This document shows, in pieces, positions 63,901 through 64,000 of a DNA stretch of 64,000 bases. Source of the stretch: Limnoperna fortunei. Its lineage: Eukaryota; Mollusca; Bivalvia; Mytilida; Modiolidae. Numbering within the stretch: position 1 is the stretch's first letter; each line of letters begins with the position of its first letter. A program made the position numbers and the translations under genes. The notes beneath the pieces were generated by a model, which saw only the letters and a list, made by a program, of their open reading frames with translations, did no database searches and was not told the origin of the DNA. The stretch is from NCBI GenBank assembly GCA_944474755.1, contig OX104118.1, positions 75,657,865-75,721,864 of the forward strand. The letters run 5' to 3'.

Positions 63901-64000
63901 TTGATTTTATACTGTTAATATATATCAACAGGATTTTGCCACAAGGTCACTTATAATGAGTGAAGAGTCGCCGATACAGATGTTACAGAGACAAGTAATA
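4938..64000 (+). CDS. RNF213: RNF213 (mysterin)-like giant AAA ATPase / E3 ubiquitin ligase gene, partial at both ends
   Basis: RNF213 is a very large cytosolic protein combining a dynein-like AAA core with a ubiquitin ligase module. Vertebrate RNF213 acts on lipid droplets and coats intracellular pathogens. Nineteen exons were placed (4938-5124, 6308-6595, 7984-8567, 9197-9350, 9645-9865, 11338-11490, 13971-14132, 14522-15161, 49679-49874, 50170-50306, 51721-51795, 53296-53402, 55160-55301, 55987-56182, 56964-57207, 58206-58352, 61147-61400, 62867-63035, 63932-64000). All have GT-AG borders and compatible phases, and join to 1375 stop-free codons. Family signatures include VFVDLASISAGEGD, SHGSVEVSSLAQAEAIN, GEPNLIICP, SDEVLLCT, the Walker A RAGVGKSL, and CGIRDPSWSELHHFVSFLN. 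The segment before AAA3 normally contains the AAA1/AAA2 region, so the Walker A is probably AAA2. N-terminal exons and the later AAA and RING parts lie outside. Bivalves often carry several such genes, so orthology to a particular copy is unknown. Confidence 0.92.
5843..6263 (+). mobile_element. Pearl-like non-autonomous element in intron 1
   Basis: The element opens with a C-run/G-run hairpin (TATACCCCCCC to GGGGGGGTATA, 5843-5878), followed by a GTCTGTCTGTCCGTCTGTCC microsatellite. Two tandem core units of about 165 bp (about 5922-6088 and 6088-6250) share the stretch GACAGATTTTGATGAAACTT. It ends with a small hairpin, TGTGAGCGTGCTCACA. Hairpin, ACGG/ACAG-type microsatellite and tandem core match the Pearl elements described in bivalves, which are probably Helentron-related. 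No protein is encoded. Confidence 0.6.
6308..6595 (+). CDS. RNF213: RNF213-like exon 2
   Basis: The acceptor is TTTAATTTTAG and the donor GGTAAC (phase 1). About 95 codons, strongly helical and charged: KFLKNESLQLLHESIMVLEE, then LQAYLKTLPSIQKFLYFCF. The first two bases complete the codon begun in exon 1. The open frame runs past the donor to 6735, but the next exon only joins from 6595. Confidence 0.85.
6820..7505. repeat. 32-bp minisatellite in intron 2
   Basis: About 20 copies of a unit near GTAATGTCAGTAAACTTTAT followed by CAGTCAGTCTGT. Length variants carry an extra CAG or CAGCA before TAAACTTTATCAG. Degenerate copies trail on to about 7740. Confidence 0.95.
7984..8567 (+). CDS. RNF213: RNF213-like exon 3
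   Basis: The acceptor is TTTCACTTTAG and the donor GTAAGT (phase 0). About 195 codons begin ADTRHLEDKIRRLEKHLD. They contain VWTHALANWKDICQKLRKGS, matching the family's pattern of a Trp followed by a helical repeat and a short acidic loop, and end FELKGNFKQVKDIHRL. This is a long alpha-helical arm or stalk segment without enzymatic motifs. Confidence 0.9.
8679..9050. repeat. Dispersed repeat family A, copy 1 (intron 3)
   Basis: It begins at GGCCGAGTTGCATGG and contains GTTGCACATGTACTGAAGTT. A diverged same-orientation copy lies at about 62400-62600 (GCCGAGTTGTATGG, GATTGCACATGTATTGAAGT). There is no coding capacity. Confidence 0.7.
9197..9350 (+). CDS. RNF213: RNF213-like exon 4
   Basis: The acceptor is ATATATTTCAG and the donor GTGAGT (phase 1). 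It contains FIKCKPLVDWLRESMP, the conserved stretch just before the VFVDLASISAGE block. There are 51 codons plus one base. Confidence 0.9.
9645..9865 (+). CDS. RNF213: RNF213-like exon 5 (VFVDLASISAGE block)
   Basis: The acceptor is TTTTCCATAG and the donor GTAACT (phase 0). It encodes GLKELKVFVDLASISAGEGD, one of the most recognisable RNF213 family signatures, and ends with CQEVWKELAANPHLPDKL. With exon 4 it secures the gene assignment. Confidence 0.95.
9953..10570. repeat. Dispersed repeat family B, copy 1 (intron 5)
   Basis: It starts with a GTCTCGCATGAGAC dyad and a GAGGCGAGACG motif. Two sub-units of about 170 bp follow, containing GTAACCATGCATGGTAGGAT and TTTGGTATATAGGTTG. A second copy in the same orientation lies at 63405-63800. 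No protein is encoded. Confidence 0.7.
10571..11337. other. Intron 5 remainder
   Basis: AT-rich intronic sequence in which no gene, RNA or clear repeat was recognised. Confidence 0.5.
11338..11490 (+). CDS. RNF213: RNF213-like exon 6 (SHGSVEVSS block)
   Basis: The acceptor is TTTCTTTGCAG and the donor GTAAGT; both phases are 0. It encodes WLQTVQKSHGSVEVSSLAQA followed by EAINSKGIYQVG, a hallmark segment of RNF213 proteins. Confidence 0.95.
11650..12760. repeat. Degenerate tandem repeats and a SINE fragment in intron 6
   Basis: At 11650-11890 there are two diverged units containing CAAACAGTTGTTGTCC. At about 11905-12060 lies a plus-strand SINE fragment with a box-B-like GGTTCGAGTCTCACT and the downstream AATCTTAATTGACAAGG. 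At 12300-12740 there are three units of about 150 bp carrying GGGGCCAGTCTGGTCAAGG-type sequence. All are non-coding. Confidence 0.7.
12761..13970. other. Intron 6 remainder
   Basis: No gene was recognised. There is an A-run/G-run junction near 13629-13651, and a 31-bp sequence (ATCATGAAGTGTATAGCTCT) is present twice in tandem at about 13758-13820. Confidence 0.5.
13971..14132 (+). CDS. RNF213: RNF213-like exon 7
   Basis: The acceptor is ATTTTGCCAG and the donor GTAAGC; both phases are 0. It encodes YYKYEQLHDLQSRLMLVAGK, then AEKGKDDVDRFML, the conserved helical segment after the SHGSVE block. Confidence 0.93.
14522..15161 (+). CDS. RNF213: RNF213-like exon 8 (largest exon)
   Basis: The acceptor is TTTATTTCACAG and the donor GTAAAT (phase 1). 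Its 213 codons begin ILDAVVRLGNIYTKLLEEGC. They include WLDYINKKREEYYCLNFFTI and DQMVILQQELVKLG, both characteristic. A stretch near the end, MATAGYPEGLAMEALKYIE, is UBA-like. A stop follows eight bases past the donor, but exon 9 restores the frame in phase 1 (G|GA). The next intron is unusually long (34.5 kb). Confidence 0.94.
15232..16450 (+). repeat. Left inverted arm of the 31.4-kb structure
   Basis: A terminal block (15232-15400) is followed by eight units of about 50-60 bp centred on GGGAGAAATTTCTCCC (about 15410-15770). Three to four diverged units of about 180 bp follow (about 15840-16430), with motifs such as AAAATGTGACGGAAAAT and GGCATGATCATAC. Compared with the right arm it lacks roughly 200 bp just inside the palindromic array. 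Apparent reading frames here (MGEISPIGLI repeats) come from the minisatellite. Confidence 0.9.
16451..20130. other. AT-rich intron sequence without recognised genes
   Basis: Nothing recognisable as a gene or RNA. A G-run sits at about 18959-18970. A short open frame on the minus strand at 17979-18221 has no recognised similarity and no supporting context. Confidence 0.5.
20131..20161 (+). other. Potential G-quadruplex tract
   Basis: Five runs of three or more G (GGGGGGTGGGGATGGGGAGG continuing GGG, then GGTGGG) lie within about 30 bases with loops of one to two bases. This satisfies the usual G4 pattern on the + strand, which is also the transcript strand of the host gene. Confidence 0.7.
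20360..20720 (-). pseudogene. Decayed Tc1-like transposase fragment
   Basis: Read on the minus strand, the fragment shows a helix-turn-helix segment (QQYGVHKSTVDRLLGHLRA), then TGKVADRFRS and a pattern ending ATETA. After frame changes comes RRPFHYPHLASRRRQ, which echoes the RRPxxxPxLTxRHRQ segment of Tc1 transposases. Frames are broken, and no catalytic DDE region was found. Confidence 0.6.
21460..23400. repeat. Diverged tandem/dispersed repeat zone with a (TTGA)-headed repeat
   Basis: Degenerate units of roughly 200-300 bp share phrases like CCAATTTCTATTGAAATC and ACAAAATGGC. Inside, about 22240-22680 holds a dispersed repeat that starts with a TTGA microsatellite and GTTTGCTTTACGTCCAGCGA. 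Relatives lie at about 38866-39250, 41101-41300, 42890-43260 and 43560-43890. No real gene was found; open frames here follow the repeats. Confidence 0.6.
23455..23710 (+). mobile_element. tRNA-derived SINE, full length
   Basis: The head carries an A-box-like TGCCGAGTGGTTAAGG (23463-23478) and a B-box-like GGTTCAAGTCTCAC (23527-23540), as in a Ser/Leu-type tRNA. The body contains AATCTTAATTGACAAGGAAT and CGCCATGATATAGCTG, and the tail is AAACAAACAAACAAA. Other copies or fragments lie at 11905-12060, 24297-24420, 36395-36470, 38255-38445, 51855-52050, 52138-52402, 55765-55935 and 60690-60785. Confidence 0.85.
24297..24420 (-). mobile_element. SINE fragment (3' part)
   Basis: The reverse strand carries the tail (TTTGTTTGTTTG seen on +), CAGCAATTTTTCAGC and GAGGAAGCCGGAG. 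The tRNA-like head is missing. Confidence 0.7.
24521..24659. repeat. MITE-like imperfect hairpin
   Basis: Arms beginning GTTACTAACAGGCTTAATCT on the left and ending GAATTAGCCAGTTCGTAAC on the right pair along most of 139 bp. The centre is CGAGACCCGTAGGGTCG. Confidence 0.7.
24974..25135. repeat. MITE-like long hairpin
   Basis: A palindromic element of about 160 bp. The left arm (AGAAATAATTCACGGAGGCT, then TTTTACCACGGGATGACCAT) is mirrored by the right (ATGGTCACCCCGTGGTAAAA, then AGCCTCCGTTAATTATTTCT). A central CACTCGCTATCGCTCGGGAT segment forms the loop. Non-coding. Confidence 0.8.
25783..25990. repeat. AAGTATACTT palindromic minisatellite, left array
   Basis: Irregularly spaced copies of the self-complementary decamer AAGTATACTT and derivatives such as CAAGTATACTTGAAGTATAC. 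Because the unit is palindromic, both strands look alike. Confidence 0.9.
26743..28111. mobile_element. Mutator-like (MULE) non-autonomous element, 1.37 kb
   Basis: Terminal inverted repeats of about 270 bp: the left starts GGGTACCACGAATAACAG and the right, read in reverse, GGTAGCTCGAATAACAG. They remain alignable to the ATATGGCGACTGAATATCAC segment. The 10-bp sequence GAGAAAGCTA flanks it on both sides (26733-26742 and 28112-28121), a target duplication of the 9-11 bp size typical of Mutator-like elements. No transposase is encoded. A short open frame at 27841-28026 (-) is terminal-repeat sequence. Confidence 0.72.
26965..30861. repeat. Near-identical 1.95-kb tandem duplication
   Basis: Copy 1 is 26965-28914 and copy 2 is 28915-30861. 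The repeat begins within the left terminal repeat of the Mutator-like element (CAATATGGCGACTGAATATC) and ends at AAAAATAAATGC. Differences noticed are one 4-bp indel near 27490/29440 and a few substitutions, so the duplication is recent or an assembly artefact. Confidence 0.95.
30862..31650. other. Intron sequence with minor repeats
   Basis: No gene was recognised. There is a CCTACCTACCTACC run at 30860-30875 and a TCTCTGGCGAGAC motif near 31340 resembling the start of dispersed family B. Confidence 0.45.
31650..32105 (-). repeat. Tandem repeat of about 170 bp ending in a C-run hairpin
   Basis: Two and a half units share GCAGGTCTGAAAGTCGCTTA and CACCCTGCCAAATTTC. The block ends in a C-run, CGACATGTCG and GGGGGCATA, that is, the hairpin end of a Pearl-like element read on the minus strand. 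Confidence 0.7.
32517..32862. repeat. AAGTATACTT palindromic minisatellite, right array
   Basis: A longer and more regular array than the left one, with units such as ACTTCAAGTATACTTTAAGT and inserts CTAAGTATAAAACC. It lies just inside the right end (AATTTCCGTAA) of the 7.1-kb segment. Confidence 0.92.
33468..34966 (+). mobile_element. Tc1/mariner element, 1.5 kb, inactive
   Basis: Inverted ends share CCATAAGTTAAGCAACACC (left about 33475-33493, right about 34942-34960 in reverse). Both outer ends abut TA dinucleotides (33466-33467 and 34967-34968), the expected Tc1/mariner target site. The internal transposase gene is broken. Confidence 0.85.
33727..34671 (+). pseudogene. Tc1-like transposase pseudogene
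   Basis: It starts near 33727 but meets a stop after four codons and further stops and frame changes. Recognisable pieces are RRPLKRPLLTQRHRQACSEW (about 34056-34120) and, in another frame from 34333, FMYDNARPHRAAI and SPDMNPIEHLWD. The second Asp and the final Glu are separated by 34 residues (DD34E). The first catalytic Asp region is degraded. It is a dead copy inside the 1.5-kb element. Confidence 0.85.
34967..36690. other. Intron sequence, mostly unrecognised
   Basis: No gene was recognised. A minus-strand SINE head fragment lies near 36395-36470 (GTAAGACTCGAACACAAAACC and GTGTTGACAGGCACGTGATC). Confidence 0.45.
36690..37640. repeat. 21-bp minisatellite zone (ATAATGACAAAGTATCATCAC)
   Basis: The regular core at about 37023-37380 consists of ATCATCACATAATGACAAAG-type 21-bp units. 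On both sides, degenerate relatives (CATATAATGATGGAACCA) extend over almost 1 kb. The length is seven codons without stops, so several frames on both strands stay open by chance. Confidence 0.93.
38255..38445 (+). mobile_element. SINE fragment (head truncated)
   Basis: It carries ATTGACAAGGAGTGCCAATT, TTTTCCTACAGAAGGTCG, GGCGTCATGATATAATTG and the AAACAAACAAACAAAC tail. The tRNA-like head is missing. Confidence 0.75.
38866..39250 (+). repeat. (TTGA)-headed dispersed repeat copy
   Basis: It begins TTGATTGATTGATCGAATGT, contains GAACGTCCGCGAGCAATATT and ends with GGCAGCTCTGTGGGTCAAGC, parallel to the copy at 22240-22680. Confidence 0.7.
39754..39819. repeat. Perfect hairpin with 30-bp arms
   Basis: Positions 39754-39783 and 39790-39819 are exact reverse complements with a six-base loop (GACATG). 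A third, single-arm copy with two differences follows at about 39934-39961 (CATCCTCACAAGTAAGTGTT). Confidence 0.95.
40258..40400 (+). repeat. Purine-only tract with GGGAGGGAGAAAGGAGCAG repeats
   Basis: About 140 bp that is almost all A and G on the + strand, with three imperfect units of about 25 bp. Such tracts can form triplex or G-quadruplex structures. Sequence on either side (about 40120-40800) belongs to diverged dispersed repeats with TTTTGGCCCTGCA phrases. Confidence 0.8.
41043..41155. repeat. Compound microsatellite
   Basis: AAAG, then GA, then TTGA repeats in succession. The TTGA run is the head of a further copy of the (TTGA)-headed dispersed repeat, which extends to about 41300. 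Confidence 0.9.
41203..41562 (-). other. Unrecognised 119-codon open frame
   Basis: The stretch FLEQCIYKTSPTEDEMISSF followed by LGYLPIVDRECVGAALNDF has protein-like composition, and its last 30 or so codons overlap a repeat. No family was recognised, and there is no start context, intron signal or neighbour to support it. It could be a fragment captured by a mobile element. Confidence 0.25.
41591..41832. repeat. Palindromic minisatellite TTGCGTTTAATCGCAATAAT
   Basis: About eleven units of roughly 20-25 bp alternate TTTTGCGTTTAA and TCGCAATAAT, each a small dyad (ATTGCG/CGCAAT). This is the third palindromic array type within the 31-kb structure. Confidence 0.9.
42890..43300. repeat. TTGA/TTTG microsatellites with two (TTGA)-headed repeat starts
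   Basis: A (TTGA)n tract passes into (TTTG)n and back to (TTGA)n (about 42890-43010), then again at 43064-43103. Each is followed by the same repeat body TTTGTTGCAAGYAGTATTT and ATATTTAGGACGAGAAAAAC. Confidence 0.92.
44570..44609. repeat. Inverted repeat containing CRE-like TGACGTCA
   Basis: TCATGTGACGTC and GACGTCACATGA form 12-bp arms around a short spacer. The right arm contains the palindrome TGACGTCA, a CREB/ATF site consensus. Whether it regulates anything is unknown; no promoter was recognised nearby. Confidence 0.55.
44930..46625 (-). repeat. Right inverted arm of the 31.4-kb structure
   Basis: From outside in: a terminal block (46480-46625); eight palindromic GGGAGAAATTTCTCCC units (46072-46450) in the same order as on the left; a linker of about 230 bp partly absent on the left; and about four units of about 180 bp (44970-45720) with TGTATGATCATGCCATATT and CTACTTCCTGTTT. 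The inner repeats resemble Pearl-like cores. Confidence 0.9.
46626..48026. other. Intron sequence right of the large structure
   Basis: AT-rich, with no gene or clear repeat recognised. Confidence 0.45.
48027..48972. mobile_element. 0.95-kb non-autonomous DNA transposon with inverted ends
   Basis: Both ends begin CAGCCATATTCTCAAA followed by AATCGTA-type sequence in inverse orientation. Sub-terminal TTACGT/ACGTAA motifs repeat through both arms. No transposase is present, and no convincing target duplication was found. The AAAT/AAAC microsatellite at 48296-48379 lies inside. Confidence 0.75.
48296..48379. repeat. AAAT/AAAC compound microsatellite
   Basis: (AAAT)n, then (AAAC)n, then (AAAT)n, a symmetric compound array within the 0.95-kb element. 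Confidence 0.95.
49679..49874 (+). CDS. RNF213: RNF213-like exon 9
   Basis: The acceptor is AAATGTCTTCAG and the donor GTTGGT (phase 2, a weak donor). It encodes GIVWCMDNEDEYKPIVENVP, then VVFEGWTQTNQSLSSVTGHL. The first bases complete the Gly codon begun in exon 8 across the 34.5-kb intron. Confidence 0.85.
50170..50306 (+). CDS. RNF213: RNF213-like exon 10
   Basis: The acceptor is AATTTTGTAG and the donor GTAAAT (phase 1). It encodes KKLIKALEDLWETFLTSISS, then SVSDYLSVEHLGMILNRLNE. The join AG|T with exon 9 gives a Ser codon. Confidence 0.88.
50307..51720. other. Intron 10, no recognised feature
   Basis: AT-rich intron; nothing recognised. Confidence 0.5.
51721..51795 (+). CDS. RNF213: RNF213-like exon 11 (GEPNLIICP)
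   Basis: A 75-bp exon with acceptor AATTTTTTCAG and donor GTAAGT (phase 1). It encodes ETFEVNRTFLPCFKLGEPNL and IICPQ, matching the family pattern of Gly-x-Pro-Asn-Leu-Ile followed by Cys-Pro. Confidence 0.92.
51855..52050 (-). mobile_element. SINE copy, minus strand, internally deleted
   Basis: It reads from the tail (GTTTGTTTGTTTGAATG on +) to the head. The B-box complement is GTGAGACTTGAACTCCCAA, and the A-box region is near 52019-52045 (CCTTAACCAGTCGGCCACGA). The middle is shortened. Confidence 0.8.
52138..52402 (-). mobile_element. tRNA-derived SINE, minus strand, near full length
   Basis: B-box complement GTGAGACTTGAACTT at about 52313-52327 and A-box complement CCTTAACAGCTTGGCCACTG at about 52375-52394. 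The tail complement is TTTGTTTGTTTGAATGGTGT at its low-coordinate end. It lies in tandem with the copy at 51855-52050. Confidence 0.85.
52403..53295. other. Intron 11 remainder with a diverged tandem pair
   Basis: No gene. Two diverged units of about 150 bp near 52680-52960 share AGATTTTGTT and ACTATAAAATGA phrases. Confidence 0.45.
53296..53402 (+). CDS. RNF213: RNF213-like exon 12 (SDEVLLCT)
   Basis: The acceptor is AATTTTTACAG and the donor GTAAAT (phase 0). It encodes SEIYNTLLSVYSHEDDTPLP, then QSDEVLLCTPQTTLDM, a conserved RNF213 segment. Confidence 0.95.
53630..54720. repeat. Tandem repeat, about 300-330 bp unit, intron 12
   Basis: Three diverged units share TGGTCCTCTACAAAGTTTGA, TTCTGATTGGCTGAATTTTA and CCAAGATGGCCGCCA. 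Minus-strand open frames here are by-products. It is related in style to the zone at 21460-23400. Confidence 0.8.
55160..55301 (+). CDS. RNF213: RNF213-like exon 13
   Basis: The acceptor is TATTGTTACAG and the donor GTATAA (phase 1). It encodes LEIFWRRALYTDNLKIHCLV, then NADLLDYDVSDKGEKSLE. In the family this follows the LCTPxTT segment directly. Confidence 0.94.
55483..55760 (+). mobile_element. Pearl-like element, single core (intron 13)
   Basis: It has the same plan as the element at 5843-6263: an opening hairpin (TATACCCCTG to GAGGGAGGTATA), a GTCTGTCCGTCCGTCC microsatellite, a core with CTACTTCCTGTTT, then GGGGTATACTGAGTGAGC with a terminal hairpin (GTGAGCAGTAGCTCAC). The core is present once and resembles the 180-bp units of the large arms. 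Confidence 0.62.
55765..55935 (-). mobile_element. SINE fragment
   Basis: The minus-strand copy is recognised by CAGCAATTTTTCAGCTATAT and AGGAAAACTGGCAATCCTTG on the + strand. The head is incomplete. Confidence 0.7.
55987..56182 (+). CDS. RNF213: RNF213-like exon 14
   Basis: The acceptor is CTTTTTCTTTAG and the donor GTAAGT (phase 2). It encodes GKAYSLVVICSSENEFKSRI followed by VAALDKYHRPQL. The VVICSxEN motif is a strong family match, a beta-strand just before the ATPase P-loop. Confidence 0.95.
56183..56963. other. Intron 14, no recognised feature
   Basis: AT-rich intron; nothing recognised. Confidence 0.5.
56964..57207 (+). CDS. RNF213: RNF213-like exon 15 (Walker A, probable AAA2)
   Basis: The acceptor is AAATATTTTAG and the donor GTTAGT (phase 0). 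It encodes VRVVKSWRAGVGKSLYKRRM, whose RAGVGKS is a P-loop with the Lys at 57007-57009. The exon ends RIFHIDISHE, a hydrophobic strand with an Asp that may be the Walker B equivalent, although the usual second acidic residue is Ser. In vertebrate RNF213 the P-loop upstream of the MSRDFAT region belongs to AAA2, which binds ATP structurally. Assignment to AAA2 is by position only. The exon's last 57 bases and its donor are copied twice downstream. Confidence 0.94.
57151..57372 (+). repeat. 73-bp tandem triplication of exon 15 end plus splice donor
   Basis: Units start at 57151, 57224 and 57297. Each contains the last 57 bases of the exon, the donor GTTAGTAGATAAG and a few intron bases. Copies 2 and 3 differ from copy 1 at one exonic base (GTGTCATG for GTGTAATG), and copy 3 has three extra bases at its donor (GTTATAGTAG). 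Reading past the first donor meets TAA at once, so downstream donors would truncate the protein. Confidence 0.95.
57440..58205. other. Intron 15 remainder
   Basis: A badly diverged SINE relic may lie at 57440-57560 (TTTAGCTTTATCATGGCATC). Nothing else was recognised. Confidence 0.4.
58206..58352 (+). CDS. RNF213: RNF213-like exon 16
   Basis: The acceptor is TTAATTTTAG and the donor CAG|GTATTA (phase 0). It encodes VQEGVDALLFQLLILGCLTH, then SSGQVWRRSELDYYIIESMP, matching the family pattern after the P-loop exon. Its final 56 bases (from 58297) are the founding unit of a large tandem array. Reading through the donor hits TAA at 58386-58388 in the second unit, so this donor is taken as the true one. 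Confidence 0.92.
58297..60011 (+). repeat. 60-bp exon-derived minisatellite, 28 units in perfect register
   Basis: Twenty-eight consecutive 60-bp units lie between 58321 and 60000 with no length change. Consensus parts are GACTACTGTATCATAGAATC, TATGCCATTACTGGTCAG and ATACAGATACCCAGGTAATA. Each unit contains the 3' coding end of exon 16 (DYCIIESMPLLVRDTDTQ in the exon's frame) followed by a potential donor, CAG|GTAATA. The unit is 20 codons long, so long stretches remain open, which explains several apparent ORFs. It is not CRISPR, because units have no spacers. Confidence 0.97.
60434..60470 (+). repeat. Detached partial unit of the 60-bp array
   Basis: TATGTCATTAC, GGGATACAGATACCCAGGTA and the surrounding bases match the array unit about 420 bp beyond its end. 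The array's last partial unit at 59999-60009 shares the same TATGTCATTAC variant. Confidence 0.8.
60690..60785 (+). mobile_element. SINE 3' fragment
   Basis: CACCATGATTTAGCTGAAAA, GCTGAAAGTGGCATTAAACC and an ATTCAAACAAAAAAA tail; the head is missing. Confidence 0.7.
61147..61400 (+). CDS. RNF213: RNF213-like exon 17
   Basis: The acceptor is AATTTCCTTTTAG and the donor GTAGAT (phase 2). It encodes CLHHCLDILPHVTCRSPQES, then FKSATFQRPYWYLKSL, and ends EQKCLVILLG, matching the family segment that leads into the CGxxDPSW motif. The donor is not optimal, but the phase matches exon 18 (GG|A). Confidence 0.92.
61870..62400 (+). repeat. Degenerate minisatellite of about 35 bp, intron 17
   Basis: Diverged units around GTTGTTGGTYCTCTGTGTTT and ATGCCCAGGGTT, with stragglers to about 62680. 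They create long cysteine- and leucine-rich open frames that are not genes. Confidence 0.75.
62400..62600 (+). repeat. Dispersed repeat family A, copy 2
   Basis: TTTTAGCCGAGTTGTATGG, GGGAAAATAGGGTATAT and AGATTGCACATGTATTGAAG align with the copy at 8679-9050. Confidence 0.7.
62867..63035 (+). CDS. RNF213: RNF213-like exon 18 (CGxxDPSW)
   Basis: The acceptor is TTGCTTTAG and the donor GTATGT (phase 0). It encodes FCGIRDPSWSELHHFVSFLN, then KQLQDFEVSAFCGPA, and ends FDVFVLICLIQMSR. This is among the best conserved stretches of RNF213 proteins. Confidence 0.96.
63036..63404. other. Start of intron 18
   Basis: AT-rich; no feature recognised. Confidence 0.45.
63405..63800 (+). repeat. Dispersed repeat family B, copy 2
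   Basis: CTTAAGCCCTAGGACCATCA, GCCAGTCAGTCACCCTTCAC and TTTGGTATATAGGTTGGCGA parallel the copy at 9953-10570 in the same orientation. Confidence 0.75.
63932..64000 (+). CDS. RNF213: RNF213-like exon 19, cut by window edge
   Basis: The acceptor is TATATCAACAG. It encodes DFATRSLIMSEESPIQMLQR, continuing MSR from exon 18 to give the family's MSRDFATxSL motif. A possible donor (CAA|GTAATA) lies at the very end, so the exon may stop at 63994 or run on. Confidence 0.88.

Overview
This is an AT-rich eukaryotic window with GT-AG introns, very dense repeats and one large multi-exon gene. A bivalve mollusc, probably a marine mussel, fits best. The pointers are an RNF213-like giant ATPase/E3 gene, tRNA-derived SINEs, Pearl-like elements with a GTCTGTCCGTCC microsatellite, and several families of palindromic minisatellite. 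The species is an inference; no ribosomal or mitochondrial marker is present.

The backbone is an RNF213 (mysterin)-like gene on the + strand, open at both ends of the window. Nineteen exons between 4938 and the right edge were placed by splice sites and reading phase. Joined, they give 4125 nt, or 1375 codons, without a stop. They run from the long region before the ATPase core (exons 1-8), through its continuation (exons 9-14), to a Walker A motif in exon 15 and the conserved segments after it (exons 16-19). The start of the protein, the later AAA modules and the RING/E3 module lie outside the window.

Region by region. 1-4900: minus-strand mobile DNA, namely a Tc1-like transposase gene with its own spliceosomal intron, a 200-base assembly gap, and a frame-broken retroelement gag-like gene. 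4938-15161: exons 1-8, with introns carrying a Pearl-like element, a 32-bp minisatellite and dispersed repeats. 15162-49678: one 34.5-kb intron. Most of it lies between two long inverted arms (15232-16450 and 44930-46625), each with eight units of a palindromic GGGAGAAATTTCTCCC repeat in the same order. Nested inside are a 7.1-kb segment bounded by AAGTATACTT arrays, a Mutator-like non-autonomous element with a 10-bp target duplication caught in a 1.95-kb tandem duplication, a dead Tc1 element, SINEs, MITE-like hairpins and a 60-nt near-perfect hairpin. 49679-64000: exons 9-19. Exons 15 and 16 each have the exon end plus splice donor tandemly copied downstream, three times as a 73-bp unit and 28 times as an exact 60-bp unit.

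There is no operon logic here. The biology is one innate-immunity and lipid-droplet-type ATPase/ubiquitin ligase gene and a dense mobile-element community in its introns. Strongest leads: the two donor-containing exon minisatellites, the 31.4-kb inverted-arm structure with nested palindromic arrays, and the intron-bearing DD34E transposase.
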